NCBI GenBank assembly: GCA_022767125.1
Contig: JALEPZ010000026.1
Span: 1 to 64,000, forward strand
DNA length: 64,000 bases
Source of the DNA: Phocaeicola plebeius
Lineage (GTDB): Bacteria; Bacteroidota; Bacteroidia; Bacteroidales; Bacteroidaceae
Direction: 5' to 3'
Shown here: positions 47,575 through 55,378 of the stretch, piece by piece
Layout of the letters: the number at the start of each line of letters is the position of its first letter
Position numbering within the stretch: the stretch's first letter is position 1
Position numbers and translations under genes: made by a program
Notes under the pieces: generated by a model
The model's input: the letters and a program-made list of their open reading frames with translations, nothing else
What the model was told of the DNA's origin: nothing
Databases searched by the model: none

Positions 47575-48366
47575 TTATAAAGATTCCGCCAGGGCTTGTT
47601 CTACCCGGTTGGTGAGGTCGACAAAGTCGGCTACCGAGAGTTGCTCAGGCCGTTTGTTGAAGAGGGGGTCTGCGCTCAGCGGGTGCCCTTTTTCCAGGAT
47701 GGGGGAGATGGAGTTGCGCAGGGTCTTGCGGCGCTGGTTGAAGGTGGTCTTCACGATTTGCTTGAACAGCCGCTCGTTGCAGCCCAGTTCCTGCGTGTCG
47801 TTGCGGGTCATGCGGATGACCGCACTCTTTACCTTGGGAGGAGGATTGAACACGTGCTCATGGACGGTGAACAGGTATTCCACCCGGTACCATGCCTGGA
47901 TCAGCACGCTCAGGATGCCGTAGGTCTTGCTGCCCGGCGCGGCGGCTATGCGTTCGGCCACCTCTTTTTGGATCATGCCCGTGCAGCAGGGGATGAGTTG
48001 CTTGTAGTCGAGCATCTTGAAAAAGATCTGGCTCGATATGTTGTAGGGGTAGTTGCCGGTCAGGACGAACGGCCGTCCGCCGAATACCTCGTCGAGCCGC
48101 ATCTTCAGGAAATCCTGCTCGATGATGTGGTCGCCCAGCTGGGGAAAGTGCTCGTGCAGGTAGGCCACCGATTCGTAGTCCAGCTCCACGGCCTTCACTT
48201 CCCTCCCTTTGGGCAGGAGGAACTGGGTAAGCACCCCCATGCCCGGCCCCACTTCCAGTAGGGGCAGGCCCGGACAGGCGTCCACCGTGTCGGCGATGGC
48301 CTGGGCTACCTGCAGGTCCTTCAGGAAATGCTGCCCCAAAAACTTCTTTGGCTTTACTGATTTCAT
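47575..48366 (-). CDS. rsmA: 16S rRNA dimethyladenosine transferase RsmA (KsgA)
   Basis: RsmA dimethylates two adjacent adenosines in helix 45 of 16S rRNA with SAM. The 263-residue protein has KKFLGQHFLKD at the N terminus, SAM-binding LLEVGPGMGVLT and catalytic NYPYNISS. Length is normal. It precedes mgtE on the minus strand and has its own -7 box (48403-48396). Confidence 0.96.
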   Translation of the reverse strand: MKSVKPKKFLGQHFLKDLQVAQAIADTVDACPGLPLLEVGPGMGVLTQFLLPKGREVKAVELDYESVAYLHEHFPQLGDHIIEQDFLKMRLDEVFGGRPFVLTGNYPYNISSQIFFKMLDYKQLIPCCTGMIQKEVAERIAAAPGSKTYGILSVLIQAWYRVEYLFTVHEHVFNPPPKVKSAVIRMTRNDTQELGCNERLFKQIVKTTFNQRRKTLRNSISPILEKGHPLSADPLFNKRPEQLSVADFVDLTNRVEQALAESL

Positions 48367-48380
48367 TCCTTATTATTTAT

Positions 48381-48403
48381 TATCTTTGCGACGTGCAAAG
48401 ATA
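48381..48403. promoter_or_regulatory. Face-to-face -7 boxes for rsmA and the flippase-like gene
   Basis: TATCTTTG at 48381-48388 (plus) and its inverted copy CAAAGATA at 48396-48403 (minus) form a TTATCTTTG/CAAAGATAA inverted repeat around 7 bp. The two promoters point toward each other, so the first bases of the transcripts should overlap. Confidence 0.6.
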
Positions 48404-48431
48404 ACATTAATCTTTAATATAGGAATAAGTT

Positions 48432-49442
48432 TTGGAACGAAGTACGATAAAAAAGAGGATAAACAAGTCCTTGCAGGTGGGTTTCCCGCTTCTTCTGGGG
48501 GCCGCCATTCTGGTCTGGACCTATCATGGATTCGATTTTGCCCATCTGTGGAGCGTGTTCGACCAGGGTATCGATTACGGATGGATGGGCGTGTCGCTGC
48601 TCTTTGGCGTCCTGGCCCATGTGTTGCGGGGCTGGCGGTGGAACCTGGCCCTGGCTCCTTTGGGGGAATTTCCCCGCCGTTCCGACAGTGTCTATGCCGT
48701 CTTCGTGTCTTATGCGGCCAATCTGGTGCTGCCCCGGGTGGGGGAGGTGTCGCGCTGCGGCATCCTGGCCAAGTATGACGGGGTGTCGTTTGCCCGTTCG
48801 CTGGGGACGGTGGTGACCGAGCGGCTGGTCGATTCGGTGTGCATCCTGCTCGTCACGCTGTCCACCCTGCTGGTGCAGTCGTCGACGTTTGCCCGTTTCT
48901 TCCACCAGACGGGGACCGACGGGGCCTTCTTTCTCCACCTCTTCTCGACCACCAATTTCTACATCACCCTCCTTTGCCTGGCGGCAATGGGGGTCCTGGC
49001 CGTCTGGCTGGTGCGCAACCTCACCCTCTTCGGCCGCCTGCGGGGGCTGTTGCAAGGCATCTGGCAGGGCTGTCTGTCCATCCGCCATGTTCGCCGTCCC
49101 TGGCTTTACCTTATATATACTATAGGCATCTGGGCCTGCTACTTCTTCCATTTCTATCTCACCTTCTACTGTTTCAGCTTCACGGCCCATCTGGGGTGGG
49201 CGGCCGGCATGGCCTTGTTCGTGGCCGGCAGCATAGCGGTCATCGTCCCTACCCCCAACGGAGCCGGGCCGTGGCACTTTGCCATCATCACGCTGATGAT
49301 GATGTATGGCATCCCGAAGGAGGATGCGGGAATTTTTGCCCTGATTGTGCATGGAATCCAAACTTTTTTATTAATTTTGTTGGGTATTTACGGATTGGTG
49401 GCTTTGCCGCTGACCCACCCACTATCAACTCAAAAAAAATAG
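48432..49442 (+). CDS. Flippase-like membrane protein (YbhN/UPF0104 family)
   Basis: This 336-residue inner-membrane protein has about eight hydrophobic segments and matches the lysylphosphatidylglycerol-synthase TM region/UPF0104 family. Typical motifs are HVLRGWRWNLAL, NLVLPRVGEVSRCGIL (the conserved PxRxGE) and PTPNGAGPWHF near the C terminus. The role is probably lipid or glycolipid movement; no soluble aminoacyl-transfer domain is present. The start is a TTG at 48432 preceded by AGGAAT; no ATG is available upstream. pepD follows after 4 bp. Confidence 0.85.
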   Translation: MERSTIKKRINKSLQVGFPLLLGAAILVWTYHGFDFAHLWSVFDQGIDYGWMGVSLLFGVLAHVLRGWRWNLALAPLGEFPRRSDSVYAVFVSYAANLVLPRVGEVSRCGILAKYDGVSFARSLGTVVTERLVDSVCILLVTLSTLLVQSSTFARFFHQTGTDGAFFLHLFSTTNFYITLLCLAAMGVLAVWLVRNLTLFGRLRGLLQGIWQGCLSIRHVRRPWLYLIYTIGIWACYFFHFYLTFYCFSFTAHLGWAAGMALFVAGSIAVIVPTPNGAGPWHFAIITLMMMYGIPKEDAGIFALIVHGIQTFLLILLGIYGLVALPLTHPLSTQKK

Positions 49443-49446
49443 TCGT

Positions 49447-50904
49447 ATGAGCGAAATCCTTTCATTAGCGCCACAACAAGTGTGGAAAAACTTTTATGCG
49501 TTAACGCAAGTTCCCCGTCCGTCCGGGCATCTGCAGCAAATCCAGGCCTTCCTGCTGGAGTTCGGCCGGCAGGCCGGAGTGGAAACCTTCCAGGATGAGG
49601 CGGGAAACATCATCTACCGCAAGCCGGCTGCTCCGGGCATGGAGAACCGCAAGACGGTTATCCTGCAGGCACACATGGACATGGTGCCGCAGAAGACCAA
49701 GGACACGCAGCATGATTTCGAGAAAGACCCTATACAGACCTATATCGACGGCGAATGGGTGCGGGCCAAGGGGACGACACTGGGCGCCGACAACGGTATG
49801 GGGGTGGCGGCCATCATGGCCGTGATGGAAGACAAGACCCTGAAGCACGGTCCGCTGGTGGGACTGGTGACGGCCGATGAGGAGACCGGTTTGTTCGGGG
49901 CCTTCGGCCTGAAGCCCGGCACCATCGAGGGAGATATCCTGCTCAACCTCGACTCGGAGGAGGAAGGCGAGCTGTACATCGGCTGCGCCGGCGGCGAGGA
50001 CCTGAGCGCTACCCTGGAATACAAGGAAGCACCGACCGACCCGGACGACGTGGCCTTGAAGGTGACGCTGAAGGGACTGCGCGGTGGGCATTCCGGCCTC
50101 CAGATCGGCTGGGGACATGCCAACGCCAACAAGCTGATGGCCCGCTTCCTGAATCAGGTGATTGCCTATGACGAGGCGTGCCTCGTGTCGTGGAACGGTG
50201 GCAACATGCGCAACGCCATCCCGCGCGAGTGTGAGGTGGTCATCACCGTACCGCCTTCTGAAGTGGAAGACGTAGAGGCCTTTGTGGGCGAATGCGAGCA
50301 GGTGTGGCGCGATGAGTTCGCTCCCATTGAGGAAGGACTGAGCTTCCAGTGCGAACGGGTGGAACTGCCTGCGCTGATGGTGCCCGAAGAAATCCGCGAC
50401 AACCTGGTGGATGCCATCTATGCCTGCCCGAACGGCGTGGAGCGGTTCATTCCTACTATCCCCGACACGGTGGAGACCTCGTCGAACCTGGCCATCGTGG
50501 AGATTGGCGGCGGCAAGGCGTCCGTGCAGGTGCTGACCCGCAGCGCGCGTGAGTCGATGAAGGATTATCGCAACACGGCGTTGGAGAGCTGTTTCTCCAT
50601 GGCCGGCATGCACGTGGAGCGCAGCGGCAGCTATTCGGGCTGGGAGCCGGATGTCAACTCGCCTATCCTGCACGCCATGAAGAAGAGCTATGCGGCCCAG
50701 TTCGGTGCGGAACCCGAAGTGAAGGTCATCCATGCGGGTCTGGAATGCGGTATCATCGGTGCTGTCATTCCGGGGCTGGACATGATTTCCTTCGGTCCTA
50801 CGTTGCAGTGCCCGCACACGCCCGAAGAGCGTTGCCTCATCCCGACGGTCGGCAAGTTCTACGACTTCCTGCTGGCTACGCTGGAGAATACGCCCGTGAA
50901 GTAA
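49447..50904 (+). CDS. pepD: Aminoacyl-histidine dipeptidase (PepD, M20)
   Basis: PepD is a cytoplasmic zinc dipeptidase with broad specificity including Xaa-His. The 485-residue protein has the M20 metal motifs LQAHMDMVPQ, GADNGMG and ADEETGLFG (general-base Glu), then a dimerisation lid domain with RGGHSGLQIG and a C-terminal ECGIIGA segment. It is translated almost directly after the flippase-like gene. Confidence 0.94.
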   Translation: MSEILSLAPQQVWKNFYALTQVPRPSGHLQQIQAFLLEFGRQAGVETFQDEAGNIIYRKPAAPGMENRKTVILQAHMDMVPQKTKDTQHDFEKDPIQTYIDGEWVRAKGTTLGADNGMGVAAIMAVMEDKTLKHGPLVGLVTADEETGLFGAFGLKPGTIEGDILLNLDSEEEGELYIGCAGGEDLSATLEYKEAPTDPDDVALKVTLKGLRGGHSGLQIGWGHANANKLMARFLNQVIAYDEACLVSWNGGNMRNAIPRECEVVITVPPSEVEDVEAFVGECEQVWRDEFAPIEEGLSFQCERVELPALMVPEEIRDNLVDAIYACPNGVERFIPTIPDTVETSSNLAIVEIGGGKASVQVLTRSARESMKDYRNTALESCFSMAGMHVERSGSYSGWEPDVNSPILHAMKKSYAAQFGAEPEVKVIHAGLECGIIGAVIPGLDMISFGPTLQCPHTPEERCLIPTVGKFYDFLLATLENTPVK

Positions 50905-50931
50905 AGGTGCGTCACGGTAGTGTACCTGACG

Positions 50932-51114
50932 ATTGGACATTCTGAATGGAAGGGCATTCCCTACCCAATTGTCATTCTGAATGGGAAGGAATTCCCTACC
51001 AGATTGTCATTCTGAATGGAAGGGCATTCCCTACCAAATTGTCATTCTGAACGTAGTGAAGAATCTGTAAGCACCAGTGTATGTATTCAGGTTCTTCCCT
51101 TCGTTCAGAACGGC
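50932..51114. repeat. Three 35-bp tandem repeats joined to a dispersed palindromic element
   Basis: Units starting ATTGTCATTCTGAATGG or close variants and ending TTCCCTACC begin at 50932, 50968 and 51003 (35-36-bp period). The fourth start at 51038 leads into the TGTCATTCTGAACGTAGTG palindrome (51040-51114), also seen at 58072. The whole pepD-GNAT gap is filled by this block. Confidence 0.8.
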
Positions 51115-51153
51115 AAATAAATTGTTAGCCATTTTTTTTAACAGCATCCTTCT

Positions 51154-51594
51154 ATGAAACAACCTCTCGAAATACGTTGCGTAACGGAACCGCTCGACGA
51201 CTATGTGGAGGCGGTCCGTCGTCTGCTGGGCCAGCTCACCACCCGCCCCATTGCCTTTGGGAAGACGGAACTGGAGCAGCTCCTTGCCGACGAATCCTCC
51301 CGGCTCTATGTGGCCTGCCTGGATGGTACCGTCGTGGGAATGGCCACCGTAGGCACCTACCTCTGTCCCACCGGCCGGAAATTCTGGCTCGAAGACGTAG
51401 TGGTGGACGAGGCATACCGCGGCAGGGGAGTGGCCCGCGCCTTTCTCGAAACGGTGGTCGACGGCCTGCACCTGAGCGGGACCGAGAAGCTCTATCTCAC
51501 CTCCAATCCCTCCCGCATTGCGGCCAACCGGCTCTACCAGTCGATGGGCTTCCAGTCTAAAATCACGAATGTGTATTACAAGACTCCGGAGTAG
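51154..51594 (+). CDS. GNAT-family N-acetyltransferase
   Basis: The 146-residue protein is a single GNAT domain with the acetyl-CoA-binding motif VVVDEAYRGRGVARAFLETVV and a C-terminal SNPSRIAANRLYQSMGF, the usual motif B of small-molecule or peptide acetyltransferases. The substrate is unknown. Its last 32 bp overlap the convergent DUF4435 gene. Confidence 0.87.
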   Translation: MKQPLEIRCVTEPLDDYVEAVRRLLGQLTTRPIAFGKTELEQLLADESSRLYVACLDGTVVGMATVGTYLCPTGRKFWLEDVVVDEAYRGRGVARAFLETVVDGLHLSGTEKLYLTSNPSRIAANRLYQSMGFQSKITNVYYKTPE

Positions 51595-52585
51595 CGGGAG
51601 CCTTCAGCGTCTTCAGAAACCGTTCCACGTCGCGCCGGATCTGTTGGTAGAGGGGGCACTGTTTGTAGTTCGTGTTCTTGCGCAACACCTGGTCGACCCC
51701 TACCACCAACCGGTCGTAGGCATGCAGCTCGTTTTGTAGCTGCACCTTATGCAGGGCCAGCTGGTGTATCTGCTCTTCGCGTTCGCGGCGCAGGCTGTTG
51801 CAGACGGGAACCAGCAGGCGCAACACCACATTGTTCATGATGTGGTGGCCCTGGATGAACAGGTAGGTGGTGTCGGGCGTGACGCCCAGCTCTCCGAATT
51901 CCTGTTTCAGCTGCTCGATTTCTCCGAGGGCGGCGGGGTGTGCCTTCTCCAGGCTGTGGAGCTTCTTGTTCACCCGCCGGGCCATCTGTGCCAGACAGGT
52001 TTCGGGGTGGTGGGGATTCACCGCGTCGAGCCGAACGAACGAGCAGAAGTCCAGCAGCGAGAACTCCGACTGGTCCTTCTGGCGATAGAACCATACGGAC
52101 CATGCAAACAGCGGATAGGCGATGCGCGAATATTGGCGCATGAACTCCGCATAGTCGATAAGGGGATGGTCGTTCAGGGTCGCCGTCACGCAGACCTCGT
52201 GGAGCGATTCGGCATAGCAGAGGAAGTTCTCGATGGCATAGGCATAGGTCTGCAGGACATAGGGATTTCCGAGCATATAGCGCGAAGTCTGCGTACGGCC
52301 TTGCAGCAGGAAGTCGTAGTCGCTGTCGACACAGGCAATCATGTTCCTTCCCAGCTGGTTCATCAAAACCGTTTTCTTCCCCTTGGCCAGCGAACTTCTC
52401 GACGGGAGCATCACCTCGAAATAGCGTGTCTGGTCTTCATAGTCGGCCAGGATGGAACGCCAGAACAATACGTCGTCGTAGCTTTCCACGTAGGCTACAA
52501 TCTTTCGCCTGGCGCATTTCGGCCTCAGGTTGTTGGCTGCCTCAATGTAGCGCGACGATAGGTTGTCCGTCAGTCTTTTTCCCAT
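51563..52585 (-). CDS. DUF4435 protein, TOPRIM-like (AriB-like)
   Basis: The 340-residue protein begins with a TOPRIM-type domain: a conserved Glu in IVAYVESYDDVLFW (about residue 34) and the DxD motif in IACVDSDYDFLL (about residue 85). The remainder is helical. DUF4435 proteins paired with an AAA ATPase are the effector (AriB) of PARIS anti-phage systems, where AriB acts as a nuclease released from the ATPase. Here it lies 25 bp after an AAA ATPase gene in the same order, ariA then ariB. Whether this pair is a defence system or a conserved Bacteroidales housekeeping pair cannot be settled from sequence. Confidence 0.7.
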   Translation of the reverse strand: MGKRLTDNLSSRYIEAANNLRPKCARRKIVAYVESYDDVLFWRSILADYEDQTRYFEVMLPSRSSLAKGKKTVLMNQLGRNMIACVDSDYDFLLQGRTQTSRYMLGNPYVLQTYAYAIENFLCYAESLHEVCVTATLNDHPLIDYAEFMRQYSRIAYPLFAWSVWFYRQKDQSEFSLLDFCSFVRLDAVNPHHPETCLAQMARRVNKKLHSLEKAHPAALGEIEQLKQEFGELGVTPDTTYLFIQGHHIMNNVVLRLLVPVCNSLRREREEQIHQLALHKVQLQNELHAYDRLVVGVDQVLRKNTNYKQCPLYQQIRRDVERFLKTLKAPATPESCNTHS

Positions 52586-52610
52586 AGCTTGCCTCCTCTC
52601 CTTGTCGCGG

Positions 52611-53435
52611 TCAGTAGGAAGTAATGTCGCTCACCTCGGTCACGGCATCGATCCATCCGTTCATGATGAGGGCCGGCGAGTGGGTGGTCATGATGACCTG
52701 CGTGTTCGGATTCAGCTCACGGATCAGTTCGATGAGCCGCTGCTGCCACTCCACGTGGAGCGAGATTTCGGGTTCGTCCATGAAGAGCGCACAATGCTCG
52801 AAGTCCTGCACCAGTACGGTGAGCAGGATGACGAGCATCTGTTTCTCGCCCGAAGAGAGCTGGTAGGGGGTCAGTGTGTCGCCGTCTTGTTCAAACAGGA
52901 TTTCGTTGCTCTTGCGCAGGATGCGTTTCCCCGTTTCGCTGAACAGGTCGTCCATCAGGTCCTGGAACCGGGTCTTGGCCTTCGAAACCTCCGCCGCCCG
53001 GACTGTGTCTTCGGGCCGGCCACTGGTCAGCAGTTCGATGATGCGGTTGCCGATGTTCACCTGGTAGTCCAGGTACCGGCGTTGCAGCTGGTAGATCTGC
53101 CAGTCCAGTTCGGTCCGCACGTTCTGGTTCCCGATTTTCTCGATGAGCGTAGAGCTGATGAGCGGGCGGTCGAAACTGCGGATGACGTTGAAGGGGATAT
53201 AGGTGGCATCGGCCGGAGAGAACTCGAAATGTACCCCCGCTCTGCCGCCGTTGCTGAGTGCCCCGCCCTCCAGGTCGTCCAGGCTTTTCACCGAGTTGTT
53301 CAGGATGGTGCTTTTCCCGATGCCGTTCACGCCGCTCAGAATGTTCACGTCCGGCCGCAGGTCCCAGGAGATGTTCTTCCGTCCCCACAGCCCGATGATT
53401 TCAATGCGTTTGATGTACTCCGCTTGCTTTTTCAT
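52611..53435 (-). CDS. AAA family ATPase, SMC/ABC-like (AriA-like)
   Basis: The 274-residue ATPase has Walker A GVNGIGKST near residue 37, an ABC-type signature LSSGEKQML, Walker B CALFMDEPEISLH and a switch histidine in MTTHSPALI. The short insert between these motifs resembles AAA_15/21 (OLD/RecF-like) ATPases and lacks a long SMC coiled coil. ATG 53435 is chosen because the -7 box lies at 53468-53461; the ORF-track start is 24 bp further upstream, next to the box. With the DUF4435 gene 25 bp downstream it forms a PARIS-like pair. Compared with described AriA proteins of several hundred residues it is on the short side. Confidence 0.75.
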   Translation of the reverse strand: MKKQAEYIKRIEIIGLWGRKNISWDLRPDVNILSGVNGIGKSTILNNSVKSLDDLEGGALSNGGRAGVHFEFSPADATYIPFNVIRSFDRPLISSTLIEKIGNQNVRTELDWQIYQLQRRYLDYQVNIGNRIIELLTSGRPEDTVRAAEVSKAKTRFQDLMDDLFSETGKRILRKSNEILFEQDGDTLTPYQLSSGEKQMLVILLTVLVQDFEHCALFMDEPEISLHVEWQQRLIELIRELNPNTQVIMTTHSPALIMNGWIDAVTEVSDITSY

Positions 53436-53460
53436 GGTGCTCAGGTTTTGCTGTTGCAAA

Positions 53461-53468
53461 CAAAGTTA
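53461..53468 (-). promoter_or_regulatory. -33/-7 promoter of the AAA/DUF4435 operon
   Basis: The minus strand reads TAACTTTG with TTG at 53491-53489 (20-bp spacer). Confidence 0.65.
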
Positions 53469-53573
53469 GCAGATTCCTTCGACATATCCAACTCTTCCCG
53501 GTTTTTTTTGTCCCGGGGCCCCGGTCGCTCCATTCTGACGGGAGAATCCTTGCAGGTTATCAAAAAAGATATG

Positions 53574-53581
53574 TATATTTG
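53574..53581 (+). promoter_or_regulatory. -33/-7 promoter of the small helicase-associated-domain gene
   Basis: TATATTTG matches TAnnTTTG, with TTG at 53550-53552 (21-bp spacer). The leader carries AAAGGAGG (53596-53603) ending 6 bp before the ATG, a canonical Shine-Dalgarno site that is uncommon in Bacteroidetes. Confidence 0.65.
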
Positions 53582-53609
53582 CCAAATAATTCAATAAAGG
53601 AGGTATATC

Positions 53610-53840
53610 ATGACCAGAGAGGAACTTTGGGAGAAAAACTATGCAGCCGTATGGCAGTTTGTGCAGCAGAACCACCGGGGCCCGTCGCGCCATCACAAGG
53701 AGGAATTCCGCCTGCTGAACTGGATGAAGTATAATCGCAAGATATTGAACCAAAAGCAGATGGAGCCCGTCCGGAAGGAGAAGTTCCAGAAGCTGCAGGA
53801 ACTGATTCATTCTTTCCATCGGGTGAATCAGTATATGTAG
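53610..53840 (+). CDS. Small helicase-associated-domain-like protein
   Basis: The 76-residue product (starts MTREELWEKNYAAVW) consists of one unit resembling the helicase-associated domain (PF03457-like): conserved aromatics spaced as W-x3-Y-x3-W, a basic loop HRGPSRHHKEEFRLLNWM and RKEKFQKLQEL. It is otherwise only helix-forming and basic. Strong promoter and Shine-Dalgarno sequences show that it is a real gene. It may bind nucleic acid. It is divergent from the AAA/DUF4435 pair and convergent with mltG. Confidence 0.75.
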   Translation: MTREELWEKNYAAVWQFVQQNHRGPSRHHKEEFRLLNWMKYNRKILNQKQMEPVRKEKFQKLQELIHSFHRVNQYM

Positions 53841-53888
53841 GCACGTCCTGCCAACACAAAGACACAACGGGCACCAAGGGATTTCGGC

Positions 53889-54923
53889 TCACGGCTTGAT
53901 CTTCCTCCGGTTCAGCTCCTGCTGGTAGCGGCGGGCGTTGCGCTGGTGTTCCGTCAGCGTAGTGGCAAAGTTGTGGAAGCCTGAGAAGTCTTCTTTGGCA
54001 CACATGTAGAGATAGGTATGGCGGGTGTAGCCCAACACGCTTTCCAGCCCGTTGGGGGTGGCTATGCGGATGGGGCCCGGAGGCAGTCCGGCCTGCCGGT
54101 AGGTGTTGTAGGGACTGTCCGTTTCCAGATGGGCGTAGAGAATCCGTCGCAGGCCGAAATCCTGCAGGGCGAACTTCACGGTGGGGTCGGCCTGCAGGGG
54201 CATTCCCCGGTGCAGCCGGTTGATGTAGAGCCCGGCCACGAGGGGTTTCTCGGCTTTCTGGGCCGTCTCCTCTTCGACGATGGACGCCAGTGTGGCCACT
54301 TCTACCGGCGTGAGTCCGATGGCGGCAGCCTGCGCCCGGCGCGTCTCGTTCCAATACCGGTTGTACTCCCGTTTCATCCGGAGCAGCAGATCGTGGGGCG
54401 AGGTGGTCCAATACACTTCGTAGGTGTCGGGAAGGAAGAGGGCCGGCAGGGTGTAGCGGTCGAAGCCCAGGCTGTCCGTAAAGACGCTGTCGGCGATGAC
54501 ACGGGCAAAGGCAGCCGAGTCGGCCATCAGTTTCCGGCCCATGAAGCCGGCCAGGCGGTCGAGGGTGCGCACGCTGGGCACGACCAGCCGGACGGGGGTC
54601 TGGTGGCCGTAGCGCAACTGGCGGAAGGCATCGAGTGCGCTCGTAGCGGCATCCATGCGGTAAGCGCCGCAGTGCACCTGTTCCGGATAATGGTAGAGGG
54701 CGGAAAGCAGCCGGAAGCCGGTCAGGGAAGTGGCGTTCAAGTCGCGCCGCAACTTGGCATAGACGGAGTCGGCCGTGTCGTCGGCATCGATGTAGAGCAC
54801 GACGGGACGGGCTGTATGGAAAGGACGGTGGGTGAGGAGACAATAGCCGCCGGCCAGCGTGGCAACGGCCAGCACTGCTGCCGTCAGGGCGGAGATCAGG
54901 AACAGCTTTTTCTTTCGGGTCAT
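53889..54923 (-). CDS. mltG: Endolytic peptidoglycan transglycosylase MltG
   Basis: MltG cleaves nascent glycan strands and sets their length. The 344-residue protein has an N-terminal membrane anchor (LISALTAAVLAVATLAGGYCLL), a LysM-like region, and the YceG core with catalytic Glu in LASIVEEETAQKAEKP and the motifs MPLQADPTV and GLPPGPIRIATPNGLESVL. It faces the periplasm. An exact promoter lies at 54978-54971. Confidence 0.94.
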   Translation of the reverse strand: MTRKKKLFLISALTAAVLAVATLAGGYCLLTHRPFHTARPVVLYIDADDTADSVYAKLRRDLNATSLTGFRLLSALYHYPEQVHCGAYRMDAATSALDAFRQLRYGHQTPVRLVVPSVRTLDRLAGFMGRKLMADSAAFARVIADSVFTDSLGFDRYTLPALFLPDTYEVYWTTSPHDLLLRMKREYNRYWNETRRAQAAAIGLTPVEVATLASIVEEETAQKAEKPLVAGLYINRLHRGMPLQADPTVKFALQDFGLRRILYAHLETDSPYNTYRQAGLPPGPIRIATPNGLESVLGYTRHTYLYMCAKEDFSGFHNFATTLTEHQRNARRYQQELNRRKIKP

Positions 54924-54970
54924 GGTTTTTCCTTCGTTTTTTTATACAGGCTTGGTTGGACAGGCCGCCG

Positions 54971-54978
54971 CAAAGGTA
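54971..54978 (-). promoter_or_regulatory. -33/-7 promoter of mltG
   Basis: The minus strand reads TACCTTTG with TTG at 55001-54999 (20-bp spacer). Confidence 0.65.
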
Positions 54979-55021
54979 CGCACTTGCCGCCGTTCCTGCA
55001 AGCGGAAGGCGGGAAAAAGCG

Positions 55022-55378
55022 TCAGGTCCCCTCGAACTTCCGTTTCAGCACCTGGTTGAAGACCCACAGCAGGGGGAGCGACAGCAGCAAGGGCAGGGTA
55101 AACCCGTTGTTGAGCAGCAGCTGCAGCCAGGCCGTCGTATGGCGCAGTCCCTCCTTCAGGGATTCGCCGTAGAACCAGCAGCCGGCAAAGACCAGGCCGC
55201 CCACCATCAGGCAGCAGGTGGCCACCATGGCGACGAACAGCCACTTCTCCTGGGCATGTTCGCGCCGGCGTTGTTCTTCTTCGATACGCTGCAGGGTGCG
55301 GTACGTGAAATTGCTCGGCAGTCGCAGCTGCGGCGAGCTGCCCAGGGCTTTTCGGATTCCTTTGTCAGTCGGGTTCAT
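55022..55378 (-). CDS. Putative anti-sigma factor, membrane protein
   Basis: The 118-residue protein overlaps the sigma-factor stop codon by 4 bp (ATGA). It has a short N-terminal cytoplasmic part (LRLPSNFTYRTLQRIEEEQRRREH) and two hydrophobic segments (LFVAMVATCCLMVGGLVFAG and LLLNNGFTLPLLLSLPLLWVF). Small membrane proteins coupled to an ECF sigma gene are often anti-sigma factors, but no zinc-type HxxxCxxC motif is seen. The assignment rests on context. Confidence 0.6.
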   Translation of the reverse strand: MNPTDKGIRKALGSSPQLRLPSNFTYRTLQRIEEEQRRREHAQEKWLFVAMVATCCLMVGGLVFAGCWFYGESLKEGLRHTTAWLQLLLNNGFTLPLLLSLPLLWVFNQVLKRKFEGT

